Part shown: positions 11,403 to 24,089 of the stretch, piece after piece
How positions within the stretch are numbered: the first letter of the stretch is position 1
Layout: each line of letters opens with the position of its first letter
Assembly (NCBI RefSeq): GCF_000002425.4
Contig: NC_037263.1
Span: 6,262,959-6,326,958 of the forward strand
Reading direction: 5' to 3'
DNA from: Physcomitrium patens
Taxonomy: Eukaryota > Streptophyta > Bryopsida > Funariales > Funariaceae
Length of the DNA: 64,000 nt
Notes under the pieces: model-generated
What the model saw: the letters and a program-made list of their open reading frames with translations, nothing else
Told to the model about the DNA's origin: nothing
The model's database searches: none
Position numbers and translations under genes: made by a program

Positions 11403-12491
11403 ATGGACCCAGCGTTATGGGGGAACCTACCGGATCATGTCCTCGACCACGTCCTGGTCCAGTTGCCGCTACCAGTGCTTAGTCGATTCAGGTGTGTTTG
11501 CAGACGCTTCTACTCTCTTTCCGCATCGCGAAGCTTCTTGAAGTCGTACCCGGTGAGCTTGAGCCCTGTGTCGTTCCCACAGCCATGGCTGGTGCACACC
11601 TATGCTGCTGCCTCTAATGCGTACAATCCGGCCGCCAACAATTGGTTCGAACTCTCGCCGTACTTCATACCGGACCCATGGTTCTCTAACGTGATGGCCT
11701 CCATGAGCGGGCTTGTGCTACTCTCCCCCCTCGCCAAGGGAGCTTGCCGCCCCGTGAGGATTGTAGTCTTCAACCCTTACACAGGATTTGAGAAGCGGTT
11801 GCCGCCGATCGGTCATCCCTCTGCGGCGCAAATGCTTGTCGATCCTAGTGGAGATAACTACCAAATCTTCGCTATATGTGAGGATCCGGACTCGGAGGAA
11901 GAACGCGAGCGATGGTTGCTGCACCGATATACCTCATCAAGCAACGGCTGGGGGGTCTTGTCCTCACAGCTTCCCATTGGAATTTTCCCCGGTAGCGCTA
12001 CAATCGACGTCTGTAATGGCATTGTCTATTGCACAGTGGGCTACCGAACACCACAATTTGGAATCTGGGCGTTCGACATGGCGGAGAGAAGATGGTCACG
12101 AGTGAGACTTCCCTTCCTGCCTTCCTATGCTCGGTGTCAGCTCGTCTCATGCGGCAAGCGACTCATGCTCATCACGAGAATGAAAGGTGAGGCATCCACG
12201 AACGCAGCGGCTGTGATCCATATTTGGCAGTTCGACCATGCCCTTAAAGATTGGATGACCACCCTTGAACTTCCAGATGAAATGGCAGTGCAGAACGACA
12301 ATTGCCGAGGAAGCTTTTCTTGCTGTGCACAGGGGGATTTACTTTACATTATCTCCGGAGCAACGCGTGAGATCAACGTTACGGTGTTCAATTTGGCCAC
12401 AAAGAATGTGCAATACGCCCCGCCCCTCGTTGCTGCTGTGAACTCCAGCAAAACTTTTCCTTTCTATCCCAGGCTATCAACTCTTGTTTGA
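11403..12491 (+). CDS. F-box/kelch-type protein
   Basis: Single-exon gene for a 362-residue protein. Residues about 5-45 form an F-box: WGNLPDHVLDHVLVQLPL is its first helix pair, followed by SRFRCVCRRFYSLSAS. The F-box would bind SKP1 and so place the protein in an SCF ubiquitin ligase. The rest (about 60-362) is a kelch/F-box-associated beta-propeller region: repeated hydrophobic strands with FNPYTG, GNYQIFAICED, WAFDMAERRWSRVRLP and VFNLATKNVQY, which would recruit the substrate. Overall it resembles plant F-box/kelch proteins of the At5g15710 type. The start is ATG at 11403: the in-frame codons before it are not ATG, and the F-box starts two residues later. Length is usual for the family (350-450). 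The upstream leader is GC-rich with a GA tract. It converges with the acyltransferase gene 1.7 kb downstream. Substrate unknown. Confidence 0.9.
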   Translation: MDPALWGNLPDHVLDHVLVQLPLPVLSRFRCVCRRFYSLSASRSFLKSYPVSLSPVSFPQPWLVHTYAAASNAYNPAANNWFELSPYFIPDPWFSNVMASMSGLVLLSPLAKGACRPVRIVVFNPYTGFEKRLPPIGHPSAAQMLVDPSGDNYQIFAICEDPDSEEERERWLLHRYTSSSNGWGVLSSQLPIGIFPGSATIDVCNGIVYCTVGYRTPQFGIWAFDMAERRWSRVRLPFLPSYARCQLVSCGKRLMLITRMKGEASTNAAAVIHIWQFDHALKDWMTTLELPDEMAVQNDNCRGSFSCCAQGDLLYIISGATREINVTVFNLATKNVQYAPPLVAAVNSSKTFPFYPRLSTLV

Positions 12492-14195
12492 TGAGCTTGC
12501 TGCAGAGGATGCTTGGAGTCAATTTTCTGGAGTTCTTGCTGAGGTGATTTCCTTGAACGGGAATCGGAATAAATTTCAGTTTCGGCTGTGGAAGGTTCGT
12601 ACTGATTGGTGGAAGACTTAGCTGTCGTATATTTTACATAAGCCTGAGTGAGGCTTGTCCTGCAGGAGGGCTAAGTATGGTTGTATCTGTTGTGCGAAGC
12701 ATGTCTGTTGCGTATCACCAATGGCATGGCTTTGGAGGATTGTGTACTTCTTTTGAAGTCGTACTCGGGTATAATAAAGTTTTCATTTACGACGAAGTTG
12801 CTGTAAAGTGAGAATTGTTCTCATGAGAAGTTGGCGTGCTTTGTGAGTATGTCGATATATTGATTGTGGATTCTCAATGACGGAAAGTAGGGTGTTGTTG
12901 GTGTCACAACTTCAATGTCATCAAAAGAAGTCTTGCTGTCGTTGTCTTGTCTCTTTGAACAGCAGCATTAGTTATACAGAATTGCCTTTATTGATGATTA
13001 AGTTCCTGTCAAACCTTGACTGCTTCAAGGCTAATCGCATTGTTAATTTTGGACATAAACCCTTTTTGATGAGAAGGATGAGGACGTCGTTTCAAAACTG
13101 AAGAGTAAGCGAGGAGAACTCTCCCAAGTCACGTTTTTCAACACTAGTAGAGAACATGGTACCCATTGACGGTCATGGAGGACACCCCCTTCGCTCGGAC
13201 CTGGGTCTCGATGGAAGCAGCTCACAGACCCCAAGTATTGCTTCATAGACTTTTATCAACCTTCATCCAGCTGGAAGTCAGGGATGTCCCGATTAGTCGC
13301 CAATCAAACGTGCGTAAACTACGACTTGGATCAAGACAGTTAAAATAATCCAACAGTAGAGATCACTCGAGGTTTCCAATTAAGCGATTGGCACAAATAC
13401 TCTTACAATTATATTAAATCGTTTTTTATCAGACATCTGGGGAAGCGAGAAGAATAGTACACGCCGATATAAACAAATTTCTACAAGACATCTGTTCACG
13501 CATACAGGAGTGCAGAAATGGTACGAATCAACTATAAAAAAAGTCACGAATATTATCATACATTCTCCAGGACACAGGATAGTGTAGAGAATCGCTGTAC
13601 GTTACAAAGTCGTAAGACACTGAGTTCGACAAACAAGTCGCTATTTTCGGCAAGCCCATTATGTGTTCAATATAAAAACATTCCTACACTAATAGCTTGT
13701 TGTGTGAAACACTGCTTTTGTACCAAACAACTATCACCACCGATTATCCACAACATCAGGCACTACGGTCTGTCTCTGCACATCTAATTCATTTGTCACT
13801 TTACGCACTCTCTAAACACAATAAATATTTACGCAAGCATTCTCCCCCAAAAGTATTCTCCATAATACCAGTATACATCGATGAGTACCACTGGATTGAA
13901 CACTTGCTACAATTCAACTCATCATTACGGCAACCCCAAAAACAGTGTCGCTATAGTTCCAAGCCCCTCTTGTGATGCACTTTTCAAGTTAGATTGGGCA
14001 TGGATTTGGTCTCAGCATCACAGATAGAGATAGAACCAAGTAAAAAGGTTCTCTAGCAACCAGGACCATCTTAACAGTCTGGTATATATTGACGTGCAAT
14101 CCGTCTGTTTGAAAGCTTTGGTGTTGCTCTGGATCTACTCAAAATGGAATAACAGTATACAATTGCTTGATCGAAGTTAGGTGGACTCAATATGC
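12492..14195. other. Facing 3' UTRs and spacer
   Basis: Between two converging genes. The left part is probably the F-box 3' UTR (to about 12800), the right part (from about 13500) may be the 3' UTR of the acyltransferase. Short open frames exist but none has a recognisable domain. Confidence 0.5.
12773..12778 (+). promoter_or_regulatory. Candidate polyadenylation signal, F-box gene
   Basis: AATAAA about 280 bases after the stop codon, within a T-rich zone. Plants use loose signals, so this is only a candidate. Confidence 0.45.
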
Positions 14196-17100
14196 TCAGG
14201 TGCACATCATGAATATTGGTAATAACTCAAGGTTCGTCTCTATGAAGGTTTCAAACTCCTCCCAGCTTATAACTCCGTCATTGTCTAGGTCAAGCCGCTT
14301 AAACCACATCTTCACCTGCGTTGCTCAAGGATATAAGCTTTCTGTAAAACATTAATCTTTTCACAACTTGTAAGCAGGAACAAAGATTTAGCGGAGACCA
14401 TGGCGTTGCCTACAAAGTAAACATTCTATGGCTTTGAGATGGGAACATTTCATCCATAAAGTCTGACGATGACAATCCATAAGCTTCTGAATTACCTTGG
14501 CATTGTTGATTGACGGCATACTCAACTTTAAGCAGTTCTCCAACTGCAAAATATATCATACCAGAATATGACAGCATTAGAAAATGTGTGGATTCAAGGA
14601 AGAAGACCTCAAAAAAGATTCAATTTCAAATAGATCCTCCATAAATCTCAAACATCACGATTCCTTCTCATAAACCTGGCTGATGTGGTTAGCCTCTCCA
14701 GATGCAAGGGACAATTGTTCAAACCAAAGAGTTACTATTTAAAGATAGCCTCCCAATGATGGTTAATAATGTATCAATCTGGGGTTGCCTTTCATCACAA
14801 ATCAGCTTTCCAATACTGTCTAATGTCTACTTTGACCATGTACTTCGATCAAAAGAAAATACTTAAAAGTCGAGGAAATATCGGGACAGAAGTACCTCAA
14901 TAGGTGAGATACGACCATCGCCTTGAAGGTTGCATGCACTGTAAGCTGCTCGCATATGACTTCTTAACTCCTGGGTTTTAAGAAATGACCCTGATGCAAC
15001 CACAAACTGAACAGGTTGACAAACAACAGTGTCCCATTAATGACAAGGATGGTCTCATTAAGAGATGCGGATATTCCTTCACAGCAACAGGACTAAAAGA
15101 AAAATACACAGAATCTTATTACTAAGACAGTTGAAATAAAAAGCGTCCAAGAGAGACCGAGTATGTGTGTCTGCTCAGTCTATGCGTGTGTTAAAAAAAG
15201 AGAGACAGGGAGAGAGAGAGAACCTCTCTGAAGGTGATAAAGCCTTGTCTCGATTTATCAAAAAGATCAAATATCTGCTCAAACAATTATCACGTTAACA
15301 GTTGACAGTTGGGTATGCAGGTGAACCCATATGCTGGTGTCATTTGATGCAGTAATTAAAATTGTTCCAAGTAGTAACACTGCAGAAGCCCAAGGCCAAT
15401 AGAGATGCGCAACAAACTAATATTGAGGATTAAAAGAAAGCCAAAGTTTTTTTAGAATATGGATTGCCCATCCTCACACCAAATCTGAGATTACCTTCCT
15501 CGAAATCCAACATTTCGGCAAATGATGCCATTCGAGAAACTGGTTCACGCTGACGGTGCCACTGTTATCAAAACGATGAAAGATTAGAATTCTGGGGAAC
15601 CTTACGGGCACAAGAATTATCACTAACTGACTCTTTGAATGCATCATCAGTACCATATATATAATCTACACCAAAAAATAAAAATAAAAATGAAAATGAA
15701 AAGCTTATTTACCAACAAGATGGGCCCATTGCGGCAAACTTCTCCAGAAATTTCTTCACATCTCCTGTCCTCAACCCAAGTGCCTGCCAACCACAAGCAA
15801 TAACTCGTTGCTACATTGCCTTTGAAACGCCATCAACATCACATACCATTTAACTAACTTGTCGCTGCTTGAAATAGATATATCTCAGCAAATATAGCCA
15901 ATTCAATGAAAAGGAAATAACCGGAATCCAAAAGATTTACCTTCTCCACTTTCCCCATTTCCACCATGTAATTCGCTGGGAAACGCTGTGCACATCCACG
16001 GTTGTAGTGTTCATTTGTGAATCTACATATATGTATTCGTCATGGTAGCAGTTCGAAATGATAAGGAGAAAAGGGAAAAGAAAAGAACCACAAGCCTGAG
16101 GCAGCATTATGCTCAGGGTAGAGCACAGTATGGCCATTTACCAAGAAAAGCCGTTGGGCGTTCACAGACAACATCAGATCACCATGCGTATGCTCCGTCA
16201 CTGGCACGCACAGAGCCCGTGCCATTTCATACCTAACCTGCACATTTAGAACCATTGCACCCTCACCTTCAGTTTGGATCAAAACGTTATAATTTCAACC
16301 AAAACCAGTCAGGACAACTATTGTGTCCTACAGCTTCAAATGCAAAATGCATAATGTAATATGAAAGAAAAAGGACAGAAATGCACCCGGTCGGCAAACT
16401 CCGACGGGTTTTCGACCTCCCACGCAGATGGATAAATAACTGGTAAATACTGAACCTGCCCAAAAATTGTATCATTCCAGATTCAGCAATCTCACAATGA
16501 GAACGAAGACTTGGAAACCTGAAAAGTATGAACATTCCAAAGGTAACGGTCCAAGATTCCAGTTCACCTCCATGAAGTTGTTGAACTGCGTGAACATCCG
16601 AAACACTAAATTGGTCAATGAAATGTCACCCCTGCAAATACATACCAGGAGTGCCTTAGGACAATGAGTACACGCATAAAAATGAACTCATGCAGCACAA
16701 CCGAATGCAATGAACTCGACTTCACGAAGAGAGATGGCCATACCAGGAAATATCGAAGTGAACAAAGGGGTAGCGAATAACTACTGGTTGAATTGGAAAT
16801 CCAGGAACAAATGCGCCCGGCTTAAATGAAATCAGTGACCTCCCATTCGTTGTTGTGCCCTCGGGAAACAACAATACAGACGGAAACTCCATGCTAGCCG
16901 CTCTCCTCTGCCACAAAATTCTGTCAGCAGAAGTAAAAGCATCACTTTCTTGAGAGCGAGGCAACCTGCTCTACACTCAGGATAGCCATGGATTGCAATA
17001 CGCATCAATCCGCAAGTAATCGGTTTCATGCGCTTCTAAAATGAAGTATTCTTACTAGAGAGCAATTAACAAAATTGACCTTGAACGACAGAAATGGGAT

Positions 17101-18421
17101 AGGGTTTAGGGCTTAAGGTCGTAAAACAATACTTTGATTTCAGCTGTTGCAGACTTTCTCGATTCAGCAGACGTTCTGTCGACAGCAATAACCTACAATG
17201 CACACACAACCGTAGTGATGCAGCTAATGACGATGATTAGAGAAGTAGACTTTGGAACAAAGAAAGCAACAGGAGAAATTGCTGATCAACACGGGAAGGC
17301 AGAGAGACGGCCTTACTACCTGCATTGAACGGATGATGGTCCCCGCCATAAACAGACTGTCGTGCGACTTGGAGCTCACGATACTAGGAAAAAGCTCATA
17401 AAAGTAAAATATGGGATCGATGAACGACACATGGTTGGAAACCACGATTGGAGCAACCTCCTTGGGCGCAGGCCGCCCGATACGCCGAATCCATTGAAAC
17501 CTGACACAAGTGCGAATCGAGGAAGAGAAAATTGAGCTGAAAAGCAAGCTCACTCTCAAAATTTGCTTTCTTCAAGACGATGATCGAAACCAACTGCCCA
17601 CATTCAATGTTACGAAGACTTCATAGCGACTCCCCTTTCAGCAGCATCACCTTCGCTACGTGCTTACGATTCCCACCATTGAGAACTACTGACCTAATCT
17701 GACGTGTTCTACATCTCCACGCAGGTTAGGCAAAAAAAATCTCTGAGAATTCTTGTAATTCAACTTTTCATTGTCCCGTCACATCATTCCCGTTACAAAG
17801 ATCACTCGCCATTGCATAACGGTCTTCACTTAGGTTGTGGGGAAAGTAGAATGGTTTAGGGTCGCTGACCCACCCATAGCAGAACAGAATTCCACGACCA
17901 CAAAGTCGTGTTACAGACATGAGCTTGCGACGCCATCTCGGAAGAACCGATTGCCCGTTCTCCCACCCTGCCAGCGCTATCTTGGTGGCAATGAATCCCA
18001 CCACAAGAATCATCAAAATGACCAGCAACCGCACTACCATCAGAGGCAGCAGCAGCACTGTCTTCAGGTTCTCGTACATTCCCCTCACGGCAGGCGTCTT
18101 GTTGAGGAAGGGATCTATGGTAGGCAGTTTACCGAACGATGGCACATCTGAGAAGAGTTCCAGCGCCTTCTGCATTCGCTCGAGATCCCCATCCGCATTC
18201 TCTTCGAAAGAATCAGCATCTTTCTCTTTTCGACTCAAGTTTTCCTCCAACTCATCTGAAATTGGGATTGTCACGCACACCTCGTCATTGATGCAATCTC
18301 TCCTTTGGACGCTCGCTTGATCCTTACTGCGTGCGTTTATCCCTGCAGACTCAGCTTTCAGACTTTCCTGCTCTCCGTTGTTGTAATGGCCGGCAAGCAG
18401 CGGAACCTGAGCGTCGCCCAT
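14196..18421 (-). CDS. LPEAT2: LPEAT2-type lysophospholipid acyltransferase with EF-hands
   Basis: Fourteen exons join in frame into 564 residues: 18421-17874, 17500-17320, 17192-17133, 16907-16744, 16631-16568, 16455-16387, 16237-16142, 15985-15941, 15783-15713, 15561-15495, 15274-15224, 15006-14896, 14543-14496, 14315-14196. All introns have GT and AG ends. The enzyme would transfer an acyl chain from acyl-CoA to a lysophospholipid, chiefly lysophosphatidylethanolamine, at the ER membrane. Seen: a cytosolic acidic N-terminus (1-105); a membrane segment at about 122-150; acyltransferase block I NHVSFID (205-211, the H-X4-D catalytic pair intact); GTIIRSMQ; block [13 protein letters not shown] (275-284); block [12 protein letters not shown]; then EF-hand loops at 461-472, 498-509 and 534-545, only the last ([12 protein letters not shown]) being canonical. 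Length matches plant LPEAT2 (about 540). ATG at 18421 is the first in-frame start. No disruption found. The symbol rests on similarity; substrate preference is inferred. Confidence 0.92.
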
Positions 18422-20580
18422 GTTCGTCCCTCCCTGTCGGCCAAGTCTACTCCAAATAAGAATGTGATGAAGCAGAATTACAGCCAGGGAACTTCCAGGT
18501 TCATGACGAGAGAAGACGTATTTCGTTTCTGAGAATTTCTACGCGATAAGATCTATATCTTCCAAGTAAATCCTTGAACAAAGCGTATCGTTCGTCGACC
18601 ATCGCGTTGGGTAAAGGTGGGTATGATTGCAATCACAAGCTTCGAACCGCGATCAGGCTCAATTCTCGTGGAGTAGCTCGTCCAGAATTTCGACTAACGC
18701 GCTACTGTTGCAGATTCGTATGCTGTGTATTCGAACAGCTTAGCACTTACCATGCTACTATCCTACCTACTCTGACGCGTCAGAGTGCCAATTGCGCTAC
18801 CTTGTATTCTTCGACCCATCCTGCTCGATTCTAAGGCTCAATTCGCTCCACAATCCACAATAGCAGCTGCGTACACCAGAGAACTCAACATCAAATTGAT
18901 TAATCTCCTCACCCAAGCACAAAAAACAAAGAAGTTTGGTGTCCAATCACAACCACACTGGGCTATCTCCTTCTTCAACCCTCCATGAAAGCTGAGAATG
19001 GACATCGACTAAAACGACCAGAGACCAGCAGCAGGAAACAACGCAGCCTCTTTCCAGACCCAATTCATCATCGTCGGGCTGGGTTCGCAGATTCAACTAG
19101 CACCGAAGAGCCGGGGCTCACACACCCTTCACCTCCTTCGACCCAACAATGTCAAGCTCGTCATTCAACACCTACTAATACGGTCTCCATTTGGAAACTT
19201 GCACTCGAAGCTCGACGACGCTGCCCACGATCCATTGACTTACGTACAGGTCACAATGGCGACCAAACTCTTTCTCTACAGTTTAGCCGTGCAAAGTCCA
19301 CACGCCGGATTCAGGTTTCCTCTTCGAAGTGACATCGGATAGTGTGCTCCATTGATTCCCTTTCAGAAAAAACAGGGCATCTTGCCCGATTCTCCTTGTA
19401 TTTGACCCGGAATAAATACGATGGGGTGGACGCCTGGTGGTATTTTGTGGCCGAGCACAACTGTCCCTGCACTCACCTACGAATGGAAGCAGCTTCTTCG
19501 TAGGAAAAAATCTGGCGACATCGCAGGGCCTGCGAAGCTGTGATTATTCAATTTCTCCGCAAGTCGACCTAAACATTAGAAATGTTGCGAACTGCAGGTT
19601 AATTGAGAGGGCGGGGGTGAACTGCGATGTCTATCATCTGGTCTCATTCGGTGATGCTGTGTGGATGAAAGAGCATGTTGATGCAGAACGTGGGATAAGA
19701 AAACTACCACAAAAAGCGATGGAATGTTATCAAAAGTGTGTCCAGTTAGTTTACAAATCAGCTGAAGAGGCCACGAGGATTTTCATTCCGAAGAAGTGTG
19801 ACGAAACAAAATGATTGTCCACAGTTATTTTCGCAGAATAGTGCTAAATTTGGACTATTTGAGGAGAAGCTTTTCGTGTGGTGACCAACACGCTTGGCCA
19901 AGAGACAATATCCTGGGGATGACATATTTCCTCGTCCATCTCCTCACTCTTTTCCTGAAGGATTTGAGTCTTCAGCATCACCCTCCGCAATGACACAGTG
20001 CAATTCTCCCGCGAAACGGCCACGCTTCGACCCCATTTCCTGGAATTTACTGCAACGACACTAAGGTACAGTGTTAGCTAGTGTTAGAATGTATCTATCG
20101 TAACACCAGATCTCAATCGAGGCTCCGATCACCCATCACAGGAACGATCAGCGACGATGCGCACGGTCACTACACCAGTTGGGTAACGGCGCTGTTCGAT
20201 CAAGCCCACCGATCAGTGCGATAACTGCGGCGAGCAGCGGATAATGAAACGAGTTTCTCACCTGCAGCTTTGCAGTCAGGCACGAGAAGGACGTGGGCGG
20301 GACTGCAGCAAGCGATGCTGAAGCCTGTCGTCGGGTGCAGATGCGCGTGAGGAATGCGACAGCGGGAATATGTGCGGAATCGAAATTGCTACCCTGAATC
20401 CAGACAAACAGTGAACACGTTAATATTATTGTTATAATTATTATGAATAATGATATGATAATCGCAAGCGGTGTGTGTTGCCATTTTGCTTTCAGGCTGT
20501 GTGGGGCACCGCAGGGGCGAGCGTGTGCTTACGAGCTTGCAGACTTGCGCTGCTTTTAGGTCACTGGATTTTGCTTTCAA
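18422..20580. other. Upstream region of the acyltransferase gene
   Basis: GC-balanced, non-repetitive. It should hold the promoter and any 5' UTR exon of the minus-strand gene. A 40-codon frame with ATG at 19421 and stop at 19541-19543 (starts MGWTPGGILWPSTT) and a longer frame to 19814 have protein-like composition, but I recognise neither, so no gene is called. Confidence 0.4.
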
Positions 20581-22936
20581 TCTTTCATGTTCGAAAGGAT
20601 TTTTTGAGAAGAAATAGAGAGTGTGAAATCTGACTTCTGCATAGAAACGAAGAGTGAATGCATCGCACAGGATGGAATTTTATTGAGTTTGATAGTTGTT
20701 TGCAACGGAAACTCAACTTCGTTTGAAACATAACAATATTTCAGGGAGTTTAGGTGGTAAAATGAGAGATGAGTATACTTTCGGTGGTCTATTTCTGGTT
20801 GTTTGGTGATCTTACGTCCTCAATGTGATAATTTTTTAGAGAAATTACCTTAGTGGGTGTGCAAAGTTTTGTGAAAGAGAATAAAAAATGGGACAATGCT
20901 GAGCGTCACAGGCTTCGAAATGAAGTGGTGGGTAAAGCCAATGTAGCGCTTTATGACTAAGTGGCACTAATGGTTTGTTGGCAATTAAGTGTGTGTACTC
21001 AGCAAAGAAACCGATATATCTCGGCAACTCACTTTCCCTATCATCATTTGGAGGGTAAATTGTACTACCACTGTGCTTTCGTATCCTTCGCATTTGTATC
21101 CGTTTAGGGATTGAGAAGTGGCAATTTCGGAAGGCAAATGCTCACACTCTCCTTCAGAAGTTGTCACACGTCAATCCAAAAACAATCTCTGTATTAAACC
21201 TTGAAACAATGGGTCACTATTCTTATTACCTATCAGTGTTCAATACTGTATCTCCCAAACGTCTTGACACTACAACGATCCATGGAGCTCAAGTTAACAC
21301 ACTTCAAAACACGCTTCACAATGAAACTTCACTTTTCTTCAGCTAAACTGTACCCACTACCTTAATCTGTTCTAATGAAGAAATGTTTGATAGAGTGTTG
21401 CAAAATTTCACAAAATGTGTGCACTCGATAGCTCACGAGCGATTAATAATGCGAAGGATTCGCCGTTTGAAGACGCTCATCTGGATCTTACAAACTGGAT
21501 TTAAAGTGTAGAAGAATCCTCATGCGGACTCTTCAAGCTTCATCTCGACGCTCGTTCCGGAATTCCATGCCAACATGCGCATAAATTTAGATGCGCCAGC
21601 TTGGAAAACCGACAGCCCATGTCTCGGCGATTCGTAGGGCAGATCTGGTGGCCACCAATAGCAGCGTTGATTCGAAGGATTGTTGTTGAATGAACTCTGT
21701 TTCAATGATGTAATTGTCTCGATTCTGGACCTCGTGCAGATAGTGACCAACGTCAACAGCGTGCACGTCTTCCGATGTCCATCGTTCAGTCTTCTCCTTG
21801 TACAACTAGGTCGAGACTTCTCCTTTTCTTTGAATACGGTGCGATCGTCTTCGAAGTCTGCGCACATCGCATACGTCTTCAATGGTAGAGTATTTCTGTG
21901 TGATAAGCTCTTTGATGTGGGCCACTTGGGACTCCATGGCATGCGCACTCACTGCATGGGACCCAACCGAGCGAATTTTCTCATCTGAGGGCGAGAATTT
22001 CATCACATTTCCGGGGTGACGACCCGATAATTCTATCCTGGCAACACCATCTTCCTCCAACCTCGAAGAAACTCGACACATGAGGTTTGAAAATGTTGCA
22101 CTACATATTCAACTTTCTGGTCACTGGAAAAATGTTTCGCAAAGATCCGATGGCGCCTCCCTCACACGATCCGTGTATTACACCGAGACAGCGCTGGGAA
22201 AAGTTCGACGACTATGTGACGCTGCCCAAGTTGCTTGCATGACTTATCATGCTACTCACACACACAAACAACTCAAACTAAATTGAGGAGTTACAGTTGA
22301 GCTGCACACTCCTTCAGATTTTCAACCCTCGCTCATCACCAGTTCGGCGATTGTGCCCAACTCTCCAAAACAGCCACCTTTTTTACATGATTCCCAACAC
22401 TGCAGGCCTCTTCATGGTGCGGATCTCCACACAATGGTAGCAACAATGCGTCTCTCGCCTAGACATACGCAAATCAGTGATGCTGAAGCAGCGTACATTA
22501 TTTTCAGCTAAAGCTAAGTGTACGTTACACTTGGATTCATCGTTGCTTCGATCTAGTAGCTCAAATCAACCGCAAATTGCATGTGCTGGATTCCTTGGGC
22601 ATTATTCTTCAGTATAAGCAGCGGTGGGTGTTGTTTCTCATGGTGTGTGGATGTGGCGTTGTGGGTGCCTTCCTATGGTGGTATGTGGTATTGGTGAAGT
22701 TCGAGGGATTTAGGATTTGGAATTTTAGGGTTTTATGTGTGAAGGGTTGTTGGTGGAGTTTTAGAGATTTAGGATTTAGGATTTTAAGTTTTAGGATTTT
22801 AGTTGTAAATAGTGTAAGTGAGGAGGTGTTAAAACTTCAGTTGGAAAAGGTTCATACAAGACTTTAGAAATCTATGTAAAATTTCAATTATGCATCAAAT
22901 TTTTGTTGTTTTATAGAGTTGGTCTTAAAATGTTTG
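20581..22936. other. Gene-poor right flank of the island
   Basis: No gene was recognised. The strongest open stretch is on the minus strand at 21806-22081 (91 residues, includes GRHPGNVMKFSP and HIKELITQKYSTIEDV), followed in another frame by 21520-21948. Together they might be two exons or one frameshifted exon of an unknown protein, but no splice signals or domain could be assigned. From 22560 the DNA becomes T/G-rich with TTTAGG variants. Confidence 0.35.
22706..22800 (+). repeat. Degenerate TTTAGG-type tract
   Basis: Repeated units: gatttaggatttggaatttt, agggtttt, gatttaggatttaggatttt, aagttttaggattttag. They resemble the plant telomere unit TTTAGGG with substitutions, on the opposite strand to the CCTAAA tract at 2980-3200. 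Confidence 0.6.
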
Positions 22937-22962
22937 TATATATATATATATATATATATATA
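22937..22962. repeat. (TA)n microsatellite
   Basis: Pure TA repeat 40 bases left of the copia-1 5' LTR. Confidence 0.95.
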
Positions 22963-23004
22963 CCCACTCATATAGGAATATTAGGTCAACTCAAGTGAAT
23001 CTTT

Positions 23005-23265
23005 TGTTGGGACATTCATCCTTGCTCTATCATCTTCCTACTTACGATATTATCTAAATCTATGAATACCTGATCTCAGATCTACTTATCTTGGAAAGAA
23101 GTAGATCTCATCTTATGTTTTCTCTGTACTTATATGAGTACTCTTAGATGCTTATATTAAGTTTTTTGTATCTCAATAAATTATAGTTTTGTTATTTATT
23201 TAAGTTACTTACTTAGTAGATCATTTTTTTTTTTTTTTTTTCCTTCTTACTATATACTATTAAAC
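23005..23265 (+). repeat. Copia-1 5' LTR
   Basis: Starts TGTTGGGACATTCATCC and matches the copy at 30775-31040 (shared: cctacttacgatattatctaa, acctgatctcagatc, agtagatct, cttatattaagt). It contains an 18-base T-run. The right end is approximate. Confidence 0.8.
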
Positions 23266-24089
23266 TTATTTTAGAAACTAACCACTTGATACATTGTTCT
23301 TACAGATTGATGAAGTACAATGAGTTCACTTGAGTTTATTTGTTGTAAAAAAAATAATGCTAAGTAGACCTAATAACTACAAGTATTGGACAATTACAAT
23401 ACAAAGTATCTTCAAAGAAGAAGATTTATAGAATCTAATAGAATCCATATCTTCAAGAAACTCAACAACAACAAACTTGAATATTATATTCTAAACCAAT
23501 ATGATTTCAAATACTATGATGGTGTTAAACTAGTGGAAGCATCTGCAAATGACATAATAACAAGTTGTATCAATATTCATACTACATATGAAGAACATTC
23601 TCTAAGACCTAAAATCAATAAAATAAGAACCATCAAAAGAGGTAATAGTATATCACATGCTCAACCATTTCTCTTGCCAATTTGAAAACTAGTATCACAG
23701 ATACTCTGTGAAAAGACTTTGCCACCTTTGCAAGATGTTTGGAATTGTATGTACATGACAAAATCCAATGTTGTATTACAACGAACAAAAGAAATCTAAG
23801 ATATAGCTCTTATTATGAAGATAAGAAACTTATACAACTAATGTCACTATAGACATCATGAACAATGACATACTTCATCGAGAATGCACTGGAATCACAA
23901 AACATCCACTAGACTTCATTTCATATAGAAAAGGCTCATTAAGGTTATCTCATATACCACTCACATAGAAAAGTTGTGGCAAACTTGACCATACATTATG
24001 TTTTTTCAGAACACTAGAGCCTTTGCCATATCAACCAAATCTACTAGGAGCCACTTATTATTTATGAAACAACCATAGAAGCTCTGTAA

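Noticed and set aside
19421-19814. Small gene upstream of the acyltransferase
   Set aside because: A 40-codon ATG frame and a 125-residue frame without ATG start have no recognisable domain or splice support.
21520-22081. Two-exon unknown gene on the minus strand
   Set aside because: Protein-like composition, but frames overlap and no convincing splice sites or family were found.
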